From: Oceanobacillus sp. HTM 045
GTDB taxonomy: Bacteria; Pseudomonadota; Alphaproteobacteria; Rhodobacterales; Rhodobacteraceae
Direction: 5' to 3'
Assembly (NCBI GenBank): GCA_009733745.1
Contig: WNWL01000001.1
Location: forward strand, 558,001 to 622,000
Length of the DNA stretch: 64,000 bases
Shown here in pieces: positions 35,513 to 44,786 of this stretch (its first letter is position 1; every line of letters starts with the position of its first letter). Below the pieces are notes generated by a model. That model made no database searches. It saw nothing but the letters and a program-made list of their open reading frames with translations, and had not been told where the DNA came from. Both the position numbers and the translations under genes were made by a program.

Positions 35513-36421
35513 ATGAAGTGGCGCGGTCGGCGAACCAGCCGGAACATCGAGGACCGCCGCGGCAGCAACGGCGGCTTCTTCGGCGGCAGCGGACCTCGCA
35601 TCCGCATTGGTGGAAGCCGCCGGGGTGGAATGCGGGGCGGCGGGGCCAAGCTCGGCGGCCTCGGCGCGATCATCGTCGTGGTCATCGCGCTGATCTTCGG
35701 CGGCGATCTCAGCTCGCTCCTCGGACCCGGCGGCGGCGACTACACGGCGCCCGAGGCGCGCGGCCCGAACACCATCGGCGATCCGTCGGAGGAGTTCGTC
35801 GCGGTTGTCCTTGCGGACACGGAGGAGGTCTGGACTGCGCTGTTTCGCCAGTACGGCGAAACCTACCAGCCACCAACCCTTGTGCTTTTCGAGCAGTCCA
35901 CCCCCACGGCTTGCGGTCAGGGCAATGCCGCGACCGGGCCGTTCTACTGCCCGGCGGACCGCAAGGTCTATCTCGACCTCAGCTTCTTCCGCGTGCTCGA
36001 AAGCCGCCTCGGCGCGGGCGGCGACTTCGCGCGGGCCTACGTGATCGCACACGAGACGGCGCACCACGTCCAGAACATCCTCGGCATCCTTCCGAACGCC
36101 AACCCCGAGCGCGCCCGCGTCTCCGAGGCCCGCGCGAACGAGATCTCGGTGATGATCGAGTTGCAGGCCGATTGCCTCTCAGGCGTTTGGGCCAGGCAGG
36201 CCGAGGCCCGCTTCGGCGCGCTGGAGCCAGGCGACATCGAGGAGGCGCTGAACGCCGCCGCGATGATCGGCGATGACACGCTCCAGCGCCGTTCAGGCGG
36301 CACGGTGATGCCCGACAGCTTCACCCACGGCACCTCCGAGCAGCGCGTGCGCTGGTTCCGCCTCGGCTACGACTCGGGCAGCATGGATGTCTGCGACACC
36401 TTCTCCGCCCGCCGCCTCTGA
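35513..36421 (+). CDS. Neutral zinc metallopeptidase, YpfJ family
   Basis: A 302-residue membrane-anchored protein. The N-terminal 50 residues are Gly/Arg-rich, one helix follows (about 48-62, GAIIVVVIALIFGG), then the PF04228 domain with the HExxH motif AYVIAHETAHHVQN and a downstream E-region (ELQADCLSGVWA). A GGGAGAG ribosome site precedes the ATG. The target protein is unknown. Confidence 0.92.
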   Translation: MKWRGRRTSRNIEDRRGSNGGFFGGSGPRIRIGGSRRGGMRGGGAKLGGLGAIIVVVIALIFGGDLSSLLGPGGGDYTAPEARGPNTIGDPSEEFVAVVLADTEEVWTALFRQYGETYQPPTLVLFEQSTPTACGQGNAATGPFYCPADRKVYLDLSFFRVLESRLGAGGDFARAYVIAHETAHHVQNILGILPNANPERARVSEARANEISVMIELQADCLSGVWARQAEARFGALEPGDIEEALNAAAMIGDDTLQRRSGGTVMPDSFTHGTSEQRVRWFRLGYDSGSMDVCDTFSARRL

Positions 36422-36428
36422 CCGGCGA

Positions 36429-36456
36429 TTGACCTGCGGGTCGGCGTGGCTACAAT
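36429..36456 (+). promoter_or_regulatory. Promoter of the tRNA-Leu gene
   Basis: TTGACC (36429-36434), 16 bases, then TACAAT (36451-36456): one of the best housekeeping promoter matches in the window. The expected start site near 36463 is about ten bases before the mature tRNA 5' end. Confidence 0.75.
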
Positions 36457-36472
36457 CCGCCGCGCTTTCCGG

Positions 36473-36559
36473 GCCCGGATGGCGGAATTGGTAGACGCAG
36501 CGGACTCAAAATCCGCCGGCCTTGCGGTCATGTCGGTTCGAGTCCGACTCCGGGCACCA
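36473..36559 (+). tRNA. tRNA-Leu (anticodon CAA)
   Basis: An 87-base tRNA with the long variable arm typical of leucine. The acceptor arms GCCCGGA and TCCGGGC pair perfectly; the anticodon stem GCGGA/TCCGC holds the loop CTCAAAA, giving anticodon CAA (reads UUG). The T arm is GTCGG-TTCGAGT-CCGAC and CCA is encoded (ACCA end). There is no sign of an integrated element at its 3' end. Confidence 0.97.
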
Positions 36560-36670
36560 TCCTGAAATCGCTGGATTTTTCGCCGCCGGGCGGGTGCCGC
36601 TTGACGGGCATCCGGAGGCTCTGGCATCAGCGCGTGTTGACGCGGCCTCGCAGGCCGGTTCGGGAGGCGC

Positions 36671-38119
36671 ATGGCACGCGCGCTGATGATCCAGGGCACC
36701 GGCAGCAATGTCGGCAAGTCGCTCCTCGTGGCGGGCCTCTGCCGTGCCGCCCGGCGCCGCGGGCTGTCCGTCGCGCCTTTCAAGCCGCAGAACATGTCGA
36801 ACAACGCGGCGGTGACCGTAGACGGCGGCGAGATCGGCCGCGCGCAGGCCCTCCAGGCGCTCGCCTGCGGGCTCCCGCGCCACACCGACATGAACCCCGT
36901 GCTGCTCAAGCCGGAGAGCGACACCGGCGCGCAGGTGGTGCTGCAGGGCCGGCGCTTCGCCACCGTTCCCGCGCGCGATTACATGTCGCTCAGGGAGCGC
37001 CTGCTCGGCGCGGTGATGGAGAGTTTTGCCCGGCTGAAATCCGCCCATGACGTCGTCATCGTCGAGGGTGCGGGCTCCCCGGCGGAGATCAATCTCCGCA
37101 AGGGCGACATCGCAAACATGGGCTTTGCCCGCTCGGCGGGCGTTCCCGTGGTGCTCGCGGGCGATATCGACCGGGGCGGTGTCATCGCTCAGATCGTCGG
37201 CACGAAAGCGGTGCTGGGGCTGGAGGATGCGGAGCAGGTAAAGGGTTTTATTGTCAACAGGTTCCGGGGTGATCCTCGCCTTTTTGATGATGGCTATGCG
37301 GCGATCGAACAGCGCACCGGTTGGCCGGGTTTCGGCGTGCTGCCATGGTTTGCCGACGCATGGAAACTCCCGGCAGAAGATGCGCTGGACGTCGATGCGC
37401 CGCGTCGGGAAAGCGGCCTGCACATCGTCTGCCTCTGCCTCTCCCGCATCGCCAATTTCGACGATCTCGACCCGCTCGCGCAGGAGCCCGGCGTCCGCCT
37501 GACCATGCTCGGCCCGGGCCGCCCGATCCCCGGCGACGCGGACGTGGTCATCATCCCCGGCAGCAAGTCCACCCGCGGCGATCTCGACTTCCTTCGCCGG
37601 CAGGGATGGGACGTGGACCTCGCCGCGCATCGCCGCAGGGGCGGGCATGTCCTCGGGATCTGCGGCGGATACCAGATGCTCGGCGGGTGCGTGCGCGACC
37701 CCGAGGGAATCGAGGGCGCACCGGGCGAAACGGCGGGCCTTGGCCTCCTGCGGATCGACACGGTAATGACCGGCGACAAGCGCCTGACCGAGGTGGAGGC
37801 CATCCACGAGGCCACCGGTGCCGCCATGCGCGGCTACGAGATCCATATCGGCCAGAGCGACGGCCCGGACCGGGACCGGCCCTTCGCGCGGGTCGACGGC
37901 ACGCCCGAGGGGGCCGTCAGTGCCGATGGCCGGGTCGCGGGCAGCTATCTCCACGGCATGTTCCGCGATACGGCCTTCCGCACCGCGTGGCTCGCCGGGT
38001 TCGGCGTCGCGTCCGCGGGTGTGGATCACGATACGGTCGTGGAGGAGACGCTCGACGCCCTCGCGCGGCATATCGAGGACCATCTCGATGTCTCCGGCCT
38101 GCTCGGCCTCGCCCGATGA
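36671..38119 (+). CDS. cobQ: Cobyric acid synthase
   Basis: Amidates four side chains of adenosylcobyrinic a,c-diamide in cobalamin synthesis. The 482-residue protein has the N-terminal synthetase domain ([20 protein letters not shown]-loop, [13 protein letters not shown]) and the C-terminal class I glutaminase with the cysteine in [10 protein letters not shown] and the histidine in GSYLHGMF. No cobalamin riboswitch is seen in the 110 bases upstream. A stretch around 37235-37390 has lower G+C and less typical codons than the rest. Confidence 0.96.
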   Translation: MARALMIQGTGSNVGKSLLVAGLCRAARRRGLSVAPFKPQNMSNNAAVTVDGGEIGRAQALQALACGLPRHTDMNPVLLKPESDTGAQVVLQGRRFATVPARDYMSLRERLLGAVMESFARLKSAHDVVIVEGAGSPAEINLRKGDIANMGFARSAGVPVVLAGDIDRGGVIAQIVGTKAVLGLEDAEQVKGFIVNRFRGDPRLFDDGYAAIEQRTGWPGFGVLPWFADAWKLPAEDALDVDAPRRESGLHIVCLCLSRIANFDDLDPLAQEPGVRLTMLGPGRPIPGDADVVIIPGSKSTRGDLDFLRRQGWDVDLAAHRRRGGHVLGICGGYQMLGGCVRDPEGIEGAPGETAGLGLLRIDTVMTGDKRLTEVEAIHEATGAAMRGYEIHIGQSDGPDRDRPFARVDGTPEGAVSADGRVAGSYLHGMFRDTAFRTAWLAGFGVASAGVDHDTVVEETLDALARHIEDHLDVSGLLGLAR

Positions 38120-38126
38120 CGGGGTT

Positions 38127-38147
38127 GCGGGGGCAGATTACCCCCGC
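38127..38147. terminator. Bidirectional terminator between cobQ and ppk2
   Basis: GCGGGGG (38127-38133) pairs with CCCCCGC (38141-38147) around CAGATTA, in the 45-base gap between two convergent stop codons. GGGG and CCCC flanks extend the stem with a bulge. Confidence 0.55.
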
Positions 38148-38164
38148 CCCAAGCCTCGCGAAGA

Positions 38165-39091
38165 TCAGTAGATCTGGGGGACATAGAGTTCGTCCGGTAG
38201 CGTGCGCCGGTCGTATTCAGGGTTGAAGACACGGTCCGGCAGCCTGATCGGCTCCGACGGGATCTCCTTGTAGGGGATCTTCGACAGGAAGTGGTGGATC
38301 AGGTTGAGCCGGGCCCGCTTCTTGTCGTTCCCCTCGACGATGTGCCACGGCGCTTCGGGGATCGAGGTCCGGTCGAACATCTCCTCCTTGGCCTTGGTGT
38401 ACTGCTCCCAGCGCACGCGACTCTGCAGGTCCATCGGCGAGAGCTTCCACTGCTTCATCGGGTCGTGGATGCGCATGAGGAAGCGAAGCTGCTGCTCCTC
38501 GTCGGTGATCGACAGCCAGTACTTGATGAGGATGATGCCGGACCGCACCAGCATCCGCTCGAACTCGGGCACGTCGCGGAAGAACTCCTCGATCTGTTCG
38601 GGCTTCGCGAAGCCCATCACCCGCTCCACTCCGGCGCGGTTGTACCAGCTCCGGTCGAACAGCACGATCTCGCCGCCGGCGGGCAGGTGCGGGACGTAGC
38701 GCTGGAAGTACCACTGGGTGAGTTCGCGGTCGGACGGCTTCGGCAGCGCCACCACGCGGCAGGTGCGCGGGTTCAGCCGCTGGGTGATGCGCTTGATGGC
38801 CCCGCCCTTGCCGGCGCTGTCGCGGCCCTCGAAGATCACCAGCACCTTCGCGCCGGTCTTCTCGACCCAATGGCTCATCTTGATGAGCTCGGCCTGGAGT
38901 TTCAGGAGCTCGACGAAGTACCTGCGGCGCGGGATGGTCGCGACCCGCTCGCGGTGCTTCTCGTTGTAGATCTCGCGGATCTTCATCGAGAGCTCGGCAT
39001 CCTCGAGCTCCAGCTCGTAGTCCTCGTCAAGCTCGTCCAGAAGCTCCGCTTCGAGCCAGTCCCGGGCTCCGATCTCTTCGTCAATCGCCAT
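38165..39091 (-). CDS. ppk2: Polyphosphate kinase 2
   Basis: A 308-residue PPK2-family enzyme that transfers phosphate between polyphosphate and nucleotides. The Walker A loop reads VIFEGRDSAGKGGAI, Walker B FDRSWYNRAGVERVMGF, and the lid region RFLMRIHDPMKQWKLS. GGAGAGG before ATG 39091 fixes the start. The direction (making NTPs or polyphosphate) and nucleotide preference cannot be read from sequence. Confidence 0.93.
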   Translation of the reverse strand: MAIDEEIGARDWLEAELLDELDEDYELELEDAELSMKIREIYNEKHRERVATIPRRRYFVELLKLQAELIKMSHWVEKTGAKVLVIFEGRDSAGKGGAIKRITQRLNPRTCRVVALPKPSDRELTQWYFQRYVPHLPAGGEIVLFDRSWYNRAGVERVMGFAKPEQIEEFFRDVPEFERMLVRSGIILIKYWLSITDEEQQLRFLMRIHDPMKQWKLSPMDLQSRVRWEQYTKAKEEMFDRTSIPEAPWHIVEGNDKKRARLNLIHHFLSKIPYKEIPSEPIRLPDRVFNPEYDRRTLPDELYVPQIY

Positions 39092-39264
39092 TGTGCCCTC
39101 TCCAGCAGCCAACGGGGCCGCGATGCCGGATGTCCTCTGCATGGCGATACCACGGGGCATGGGGGGGGTAGAAAATGAATGTTTTGTTTCACCGCACCCG
39201 GAAAGGGCCGGCGCGGCATCCCGGACCGGCCTGCGGCGGCACTTCGGCGGGGCTCTGCCGAATT

Positions 39265-39867
39265 ATGCGCGACGTGCGCGACGCCTGGTACGAGACGCTG
39301 TTCTACTCGGTCTGGGGGTCGCCCTGGGTGCGCTGGTTCGGGCGCAAGCATGAGGGTGGCCGCACGCTATAGAACGAGGCGGAACTGCGAATGCTGCCGG
39401 AGGTGCAGACAGCGCTCCACCATGTCGGGCAGGGCGGCTTCGCCGAGGCGGTGATCCGGATGCTGATCCTGCTCGCGGATTCCCGCGGCAGCGTGCGGCG
39501 CGACCGGCTGGAGCGGTCGGCCAAGGTGCTGAACCACGACGAGCCGTTCCGCTCGCTGACGCCCGAGCAGCGGAACCAGATCATTCACGAGCAGACGCTG
39601 ATCGTGCATTTCGAGCCGGAGCGGGCGGTCGAGACGCTGCCCGGCCTGCTGCCGGACCGGAAGCAGCGGGACCTGGCCTCGCTGGTGGTCCGCTACATCC
39701 CCGGCGCCATCGGCGAGATGGCACCGCACACGCTGGAGATGCTGCAACGCTTCCAGCGGGTTCTCGGCCTGCCGCCGATCTCCGGGGACGTGCTCGAAGA
39801 TCCGCTGGCGGACAGCGTCACCGCGGCCCGCCTTCACGCCGTCGGTGAAGGCGCCGCGGCGGGTTAG
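39265..39867 (+). pseudogene. Amber-interrupted 3' fragment of a DUF3141-like gene
   Basis: Frame 1 reads from ATG 39265 (MRDVRDAWYETLFYSVWG...) to an in-frame TAG at 39370-39372, then continues at once as NEAELR and into the 158-residue segment from ATG 39391 ([33 protein letters not shown]). Both pieces look like consecutive parts of the C-terminus of DUF3141-type (PHA-synthase-like) proteins, usually 700 or more residues. The N-terminal bulk is missing. The second piece alone could still be made from ATG 39391, which has a weak ribosome site. The family call is from memory of the motif. Confidence 0.55.
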
Positions 39868-39877
39868 CCGCGGTACT

Positions 39878-40828
39878 TCACCCGCGATACTTCACGCCCG
39901 GCAGGACGCAGAGCATCTCGTAGAGGTAGTAGGCTGCGGTGATCGCCGTGTTGCCGGTGGTGTCGTAGGGCGGCGAGACCTCCACGAGGTCGCAGCCGAC
40001 GAGGTTCAGGCCGCGGCAGCCGCGGACGATCTCGAGCCCCTGCGCGGTGTTCAGTCCGCCGATCTCCGGCGTGCCGGTGCCGGGCGCGAAGGCGGGGTCG
40101 AGGCTATCGATGTCGAAGGTCAGGTAGACCGGGCCGTCGCCCATCTGCTCGCGGACCTCGGCCATCAGGGGCGCGAGGGACCTGTACCAGCACTCCTCCG
40201 CCGTCACCACGCGGCCGCCCTGCTGGCGGACCCAGTCGAAATCGTCCGGCGCGTAGCCAGAGCCGCGCAGGCCGATCTGGATCAGCCGCTTCGGGTCTAC
40301 CAGCCCTTCCTCCAGCGCGCGGCGGAAGGGCGTGCCGTGGGCGATGGGCTCGCCGAACATGTGCTCGTTGACGTCGGCATGGGCGTCGACATGGATCAGG
40401 CCCACCGGTCCGTGCACCTTCTTCATCGCGCGCAGGATCGGCAGCGGCAGGGTGTGGTCGCCGCCGAGGGTGAGGGGCGTGCAGCCCTCCGCCAGCACAG
40501 CATCGTAGTATTCCTCGATGATGCGGATGGTCTCGTCCATGTTGAAGGTGTTGATCGGCACGTCGCCGATATCGGCAACCTGCAGGCTCTCGAAAGGCAT
40601 CGCGCCGGTGGCCATGTTGAAGGGGCGGATCATGGCGCTCTCGGCGCGGATCTGGCGCGGGCCGAAGCGGGTGCCGGAGCGGTTGGAGGTGCCGATGTCG
40701 AGCGGGATGCCGACGAAGCAGGCGTCGAGGCCCTTCGCGCCCTGCTGCGCGGGGAGGCGCATCATCGTCGCCGGCCCGCCGAAGCGGGGCATCTGGTTGC
40801 CGCCGAGCGGCTGGTTGAAGCTGGTCAT
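39878..40828 (-). CDS. speB: Agmatinase-type ureohydrolase
   Basis: A 316-residue member of the arginase/agmatinase family, which hydrolyses guanidino compounds to urea. The binuclear manganese site is complete: GGDHTLPLP, HVDAHADVNE and FDIDSLDPAFAPGTGTPE. Family members also include guanidinobutyrase and guanidinopropionase, so agmatine is the likely but not certain substrate. The gene stands alone, with repeat copy 2 upstream. Confidence 0.88.
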   Translation of the reverse strand: MTSFNQPLGGNQMPRFGGPATMMRLPAQQGAKGLDACFVGIPLDIGTSNRSGTRFGPRQIRAESAMIRPFNMATGAMPFESLQVADIGDVPINTFNMDETIRIIEEYYDAVLAEGCTPLTLGGDHTLPLPILRAMKKVHGPVGLIHVDAHADVNEHMFGEPIAHGTPFRRALEEGLVDPKRLIQIGLRGSGYAPDDFDWVRQQGGRVVTAEECWYRSLAPLMAEVREQMGDGPVYLTFDIDSLDPAFAPGTGTPEIGGLNTAQGLEIVRGCRGLNLVGCDLVEVSPPYDTTGNTAITAAYYLYEMLCVLPGVKYRG

Positions 40829-40899
40829 GGTCTGGAATCTCTGTGCGGTTGGTGCCCGCCATCATTAGGAGATTCGCGGCGGCGGCGGGAGGATTTCGG

Positions 40900-40970
40900 C
40901 GGTTGCAAGGTTGCAACCGGCGTAACTGTCGGAAATTGCTTGGAAAAAGTGTTAACGCGCGGTCCGGTGG
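40900..40970 (+). repeat. Dispersed hairpin-plus-tail repeat, copy 2
   Basis: Arms CGGTTGCAA (40900-40908) and TTGCAACCG (40911-40919) with spacer GG, then a tail aligning with the other copies: GGCGTAACTGTCGGAAATTG, then CTTGG, then AAAAAGTGTTAACGCG. It lies in the gap between the speB start and the end of the GntR gene. Confidence 0.7.
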
Positions 40971-41081
40971 CAGGGAGGTGGCAAGGAGTGGGTGTTATTC
41001 CGGGGTGGCGTTGGCCTCACTCCGTCTCTGGCCCGGGCTGGTCGCCCGGGCCGTGGCCGGCGCCGGTTCATCTGAACCCAC

Positions 41082-41798
41082 CTAATCGAGCACGATCCGG
41101 TAGCGGTGCATCTCCGTCGGATACCGGCTCTCCCGAAGCTCCACGATCCGGCCCGAGAGGTCGTAGGCGCGGCGTTCCGCGGCGAGCAGGGGCGTGCCGG
41201 GGGTGACGCCGAGCGGCGCGTCCTCCTCCGTGGCGGCGACGGCGGAGAGGTCTTCCTCGGCGCGGGCGATCGCGATGCCGTAGGCGCGCTGGAACAGCGC
41301 GTATAGCGCGTTGGGCAGTGGCGCGCGTTCCGTGAGGCCGGGGAAGAGTGCAGCGGGCAGGCGGATATGCTCGGCGAAGCGCATCCCCGGCGGCACCGAG
41401 CGGACGCGGCGGATCGCGATCACCTGCCGGCAGTCGGCTCCAAAGGCCGCGCGGTCGCGCGCCGTGGAGCGGACCCGCGCCAGCGTCTCGGAGACAAGCT
41501 CCGGCAGCAGTTCCTCGCCCGAGGGACCGCGGAGGCGGAAGAAGTGGAAGCGGGCGCGTTCCTCCGTCGTGGTGGTGACGAAGGTGCCCTTGCCCTGGCG
41601 GCGCTCCAGCACGCCGCGGCGCTCCAGTTCCGCCAGCGCCTTGCGGGCGGTGCCCGGGCTTACTCCGAGCTCCGCGCCGAGCTCCGCCTCCGACGGCAGC
41701 ATCGCCCCGGCCGCCAGCGCGCCCGAGATGATGCGGGAGAGGATCTCGTCCTCCACCTGGCGGTAGAGGGGCAGGGGGGCTTCCGGTCCCGTGTGCAC
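41082..41798 (-). CDS. GntR family regulator, HutC subfamily
   Basis: A 238-residue regulator. The winged-helix N-terminus (LYRQVEDEILSRIISGALAAGAMLPSEAELGAELGVSPGTARKALAELERRGVLERRQGKGTFV, residues 11-74, given here as landmarks LYRQVEDEI to KGTFV) is followed by a UTRA ligand domain. It is divergent from the sulfolactate operon with a palindrome between, so it is the probable local repressor, with sulfolactate or a related acid as possible signal. Confidence 0.9.
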   Translation of the reverse strand: MHTGPEAPLPLYRQVEDEILSRIISGALAAGAMLPSEAELGAELGVSPGTARKALAELERRGVLERRQGKGTFVTTTTEERARFHFFRLRGPSGEELLPELVSETLARVRSTARDRAAFGADCRQVIAIRRVRSVPPGMRFAEHIRLPAALFPGLTERAPLPNALYALFQRAYGIAIARAEEDLSAVAATEEDAPLGVTPGTPLLAAERRAYDLSGRIVELRESRYPTEMHRYRIVLD

Positions 41799-41835
41799 GC
41801 GGTCTCCTTCCGCTGGTCGAAAGATATAGAAGAAC

Positions 41836-41854
41836 TCTTGTACAAGACTTGTAC
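41836..41854. promoter_or_regulatory. Operator of the GntR/sulfolactate divergent region
   Basis: TCTTGTACAAGA (41836-41847) is a perfect 12-base palindrome, and a further CTTGTAC follows at 41848-41854. On the minus strand a TATATC (-10-like) lies just beyond it, so binding would block the regulator's own promoter; the suyA start is 70 bases to the right. HutC-type sites are often such GTAC-centred repeats. Confidence 0.6.
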
Positions 41855-41925
41855 CGGACGCGGCGGAGTGGTAGCAAGCGCGGAAGCTCCAGAACGGACG
41901 ATTCCACAGGAAGGGAGGGAGAGCC

Positions 41926-42213
41926 TTGGCCGCACCGCAGCTCCTGGTCCATCACCCGGACGACAATGTCGGCGTGGTGGTGGTGGAGGGCCTGAACGCA
42001 GGCACCGACATGCTCTGCGTCATCACCCACGACAATTCGGATTTCCGCCTCACCGCCAACGACGACATCCCGATCGGCCACAAGGTCGCGCTGAAGGATC
42101 TCGCGGTGGGCGACACGGTGATCAAGTACGGCGAGGACATCGGCAAGGTGGTCGCGCCTGTCGCGAAGGGCGGTCACGTCCACACGCAGAACCTCAAGAC
42201 CAAGCGATGGTAA
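41926..42213 (+). CDS. suyA: (R)-sulfolactate sulfo-lyase small subunit (UxaA N-terminal/SAF domain)
   Basis: A 95-residue SAF-domain protein (DNVGVVVVEGLNAGTD ... NDDIPIGHKVALKDLAVGD) like the N-terminal part of altronate dehydratase. In SuyAB this small subunit pairs with a roughly 390-residue partner, found here two genes on. With slcC and comC behind, the sulfolactate lyase reading is favoured over altronate dehydratase. TTG start with a strong GGAGGGAGAG ahead. Sequence alone cannot exclude another hydroxyacid substrate. Confidence 0.75.
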   Translation: MAAPQLLVHHPDDNVGVVVVEGLNAGTDMLCVITHDNSDFRLTANDDIPIGHKVALKDLAVGDTVIKYGEDIGKVVAPVAKGGHVHTQNLKTKRW

Positions 42214-42659
42214 CAGGCCCGGTCATCCACGCCTCCGGCGAGGGCGAGCAGAACATGGCCTTCGGCTTCCGCCGGTGGTTCCGCGTGCCCCATGCGGCCG
42301 GCGCGGGTTTCTCGCTCTGGGAGGAGGAGATCGAGCCAGGCGCCGGCCCGCCGCTGCACGTGCACCTGAAGGAGCACGAGCTCTTCACCGTGCTGTCGGG
42401 CAATATCCACTTTCACTGCGACGGGACGGACGCCGAACTGGGTGCGGGCGGCACGGTGCTGATCCCCGCTGGGGCGCATCACAGCTTCAAGGGGCTCGGC
42501 CCCGGCATGGCGCGGGTCACGGTGATGCTGACGCCCGGCCACGGCGAGGTGTTCTTCCGCATCGCCGACGCCGAGAAGCTCGACCCGGCCACGCAGATGG
42601 ACCGGATCGTCGAGATCGCCCGCGAGAACGACATGGAATTCGTCGGCCCGCCACTCTGA
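42207..42659 (+). CDS. Cupin domain protein within the sulfolactate operon
   Basis: A 150-residue single cupin with metal-site motif [18 protein letters not shown] and second motif [10 protein letters not shown], so a metal ion is likely bound. It overlaps suyA by seven bases and precedes suyB, so it is part of the operon. I know no cupin as a subunit of the sulfo-lyase. Possible roles are as an accessory, a sensor, or an isomerase for the substrate; none is shown. Confidence 0.8.
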   Translation: MVTGPVIHASGEGEQNMAFGFRRWFRVPHAAGAGFSLWEEEIEPGAGPPLHVHLKEHELFTVLSGNIHFHCDGTDAELGAGGTVLIPAGAHHSFKGLGPGMARVTVMLTPGHGEVFFRIADAEKLDPATQMDRIVEIARENDMEFVGPPL

Positions 42660-42681
42660 GCGCGCCGAAAGGGAGGGAAAC

Positions 42682-43863
42682 ATGGCCTTCGACGCATCAA
42701 ACGTCACCGTCAACGCCTGGCGCCGCGAGAACGGGCGCGTGGGTGTCCGCAACCACGTCCTGATCCTGCCGGTGGACGACATCTCCAACGCCTGCTGCGA
42801 GGCGGTCGCCAACAACGTCAAGGGCACGATGGCGATCCCGCACGCCTACGGGCGGCTGCAGTTCGGCGAGGACCTCGATCTGCATTTCCGCACCATGATC
42901 GGCACGGGGGCGAACCCCAACGTGGCCGCGGTGATCGTGATCGGCATCGAGCCGGAATGGACCAAGGTGATCACCGACGGCATCGCCGAGACCGGCAAGC
43001 CGGTGGCGGGTTTCTCTATCGAACAGAACGGCGATTTCGAGACCATCCGCAAGGCGTCCTGGAAGGCGAAGGAGTTCGTCCACTGGGCGACCGAGCTGCA
43101 GAAGGAGCCGTGCCCGGTCTCCGACCTGTGGGTCTCGACCAAGTGCGGCGAGTCGGACACGACGACCGGCCTCGCATCCTGCCCGACGGTCGGCAACATG
43201 TACGACAAGCTCCTGCCGCACGGCATCTACGGCTGCTTCGGCGAGACCTCGGAGATCACCGGGGCGGAGCATCTCTGCAAGGCCCGCGCCGCCACGCCGG
43301 AGGCGGGCGAGAAGTTCATGAAGATCTTCCAGGCCTACCAGGACGAGGTGATCGAGCCCTACAAGACCTCCGACCTCTCCGACAGCCAGCCGACCAAGGG
43401 CAACATCCTCGGCGGGCTGACCACCATCGAGGAGAAGGCGCTGGGGAACCTGGAGAAAATCGGCCGGACCTCGACCTATATCGACGCGATGGGCCCGGCG
43501 GAGGCGCCGCAGAAGGGGCCGGGGCTCTACTTCATGGACACTTCCTCGGCGGCGGCGGAGTGCGTCACGCTGATGGCGGCGGCGGGCTACGTCATCCACA
43601 CCTTCCCGACCGGGCAGGGCAACGTGGTGGGCAACCCGATCGTCCCGGTGATCAAGATCTCGGGCAACCCGCGCACGCTGCGCACCATGTCGGAGCATAT
43701 CGACGTGGACGTGACCGGCGTGCTGACCCGCGAGATGACCATCGAGGAGGCCGGCGACGCGCTGATCGACATGATCGTGCGCACCGCCAACGGCCGGGCC
43801 ACGGCGGCGGAGGCACTTGGGCACGTGGAGTTCTCGCTGACCAAGCTCTACAGGTCGGCGTGA
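42682..43863 (+). CDS. suyB: (R)-sulfolactate sulfo-lyase large subunit (UxaA family)
   Basis: A 393-residue UxaA/GarD-type C-terminal domain. Together with SuyA it removes sulfite from (R)-3-sulfolactate to give pyruvate, using an iron site. [37 protein letters not shown] and [24 protein letters not shown] are family blocks; the cysteines in CGESD and elsewhere could bind the iron cluster. GGGAGGGAAAC precedes the ATG. Its stop overlaps the slcC start. Confidence 0.78.
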   Translation: MAFDASNVTVNAWRRENGRVGVRNHVLILPVDDISNACCEAVANNVKGTMAIPHAYGRLQFGEDLDLHFRTMIGTGANPNVAAVIVIGIEPEWTKVITDGIAETGKPVAGFSIEQNGDFETIRKASWKAKEFVHWATELQKEPCPVSDLWVSTKCGESDTTTGLASCPTVGNMYDKLLPHGIYGCFGETSEITGAEHLCKARAATPEAGEKFMKIFQAYQDEVIEPYKTSDLSDSQPTKGNILGGLTTIEEKALGNLEKIGRTSTYIDAMGPAEAPQKGPGLYFMDTSSAAAECVTLMAAAGYVIHTFPTGQGNVVGNPIVPVIKISGNPRTLRTMSEHIDVDVTGVLTREMTIEEAGDALIDMIVRTANGRATAAEALGHVEFSLTKLYRSA

Positions 43864-44786
43864 GCCGAATCGTCGTCACGGAGTTCATGGACGAGGCGGC
43901 GCTGGAATCCTTCGGGGCCGCCCATTCCGTACTCTACGACCCGGGGCTGGTGGACGACCGGGCGGCACTGATGGCGCTGGCGCCGGAGGCGGAAGCGCTG
44001 ATCGTGCGGAACCGGACGCAGGTGGACCGCGCGTTGCTCGACGCCGCGCCGCGGCTGCGCGTGGTCGGCCGGCTGGGTGTCGGGCTCGACAATATCGACA
44101 TGGACGCCTGCGCCGAGAAGGGCGTCGCGGTGAAGCCCGCCACCGGGGCGAACGCGCTGGCGGTGGCCGAATACGTGATCACCGTGGCGCTGGTGCTGGT
44201 GCGCGGCGCGTTCGATGCGCGGGAGGCGATGCTGGCGGGCAAGTGGCCGCGCGGCGCGCTGCAGGGCGGGGAGGTCTCCGGCCGGACGCTGGGTCTGCTC
44301 GGCTTCGGCGGCATCGCGCGGATGGTGGCGGAACGCGCCCTGCCGCTCGGGATGAACGTCATAGCCCATGATCCGCACCTGCCGGAGGGCGAGCCGGCCT
44401 GGTCGATGGCGCGGCGTGTCGGGTTCGACGAGTTGCTGGCAGGCTCGGACGTTATCAGCCTTCACGTCCCGCTCACCGGCGAGACGCGCGGGCTGATTAG
44501 TGCGGATGCGATGGCCGCGATGAAGCCCGGCTCGGTGCTGATCAACACGGCGCGCGGCGGCGTCGTGGACGAGGCCGCGCTGGCAGATGCGCTCAAGCGG
44601 GGCGCGCTCGGCGGGGCGGCGCTCGACGTGTATGAGCGGGAGCCGCTCGACATCGCCGCCGCGGCGGTTTTCCAGGGCGTGCCGAACCTGATCCTGACGC
44701 CGCATGTCGCCGGGGTGACGGGCGAGGCGAATGTCCGTGTCAGCCGGGTGACGGTGGCGAACGTGCTGGAGGTGCTCGAAGGATGA
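43860..44786 (+). CDS. slcC: D-2-hydroxyacid dehydrogenase, probable (S)-sulfolactate dehydrogenase
   Basis: A 308-residue NAD-dependent dehydrogenase of the phosphoglycerate dehydrogenase family. The nucleotide motif is [15 protein letters not shown]; the catalytic Arg region is [13 protein letters not shown], with Glu in DVYEREPLD and His in LTPHVAGVT. In known clusters SlcC oxidises (S)-sulfolactate to sulfopyruvate. The GTG start overlaps the suyB stop and its own stop overlaps comC. Assignment rests on the neighbours. Confidence 0.75.
   Translation: MSRIVVTEFMDEAALESFGAAHSVLYDPGLVDDRAALMALAPEAEALIVRNRTQVDRALLDAAPRLRVVGRLGVGLDNIDMDACAEKGVAVKPATGANALAVAEYVITVALVLVRGAFDAREAMLAGKWPRGALQGGEVSGRTLGLLGFGGIARMVAERALPLGMNVIAHDPHLPEGEPAWSMARRVGFDELLAGSDVISLHVPLTGETRGLISADAMAAMKPGSVLINTARGGVVDEAALADALKRGALGGAALDVYEREPLDIAAAAVFQGVPNLILTPHVAGVTGEANVRVSRVTVANVLEVLEG

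Noticed and set aside
36473-36559. tRNA-Leu as an integration site of a mobile element
   Set aside because: No integrase, direct repeat of the tRNA 3' end or change in gene character follows; housekeeping genes lie on both sides.
36560-36670. A possible cobalamin riboswitch ahead of cobQ
   Set aside because: The space is only 110 bases and shows none of the conserved riboswitch blocks or a large multi-stem fold.
39161-39168. A run of eight G bases before the interrupted gene fragment, possibly a slippage switch
   Set aside because: It is outside any supported reading frame and only 8 bases long; no start codon would depend on it.
41926-43863. Reading the UxaA-like pair as altronate dehydratase
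   Set aside because: No uronate genes are near, the two domains are separate proteins, and slcC/comC-type dehydrogenases follow, so sulfolactate lyase is favoured, though not proven.
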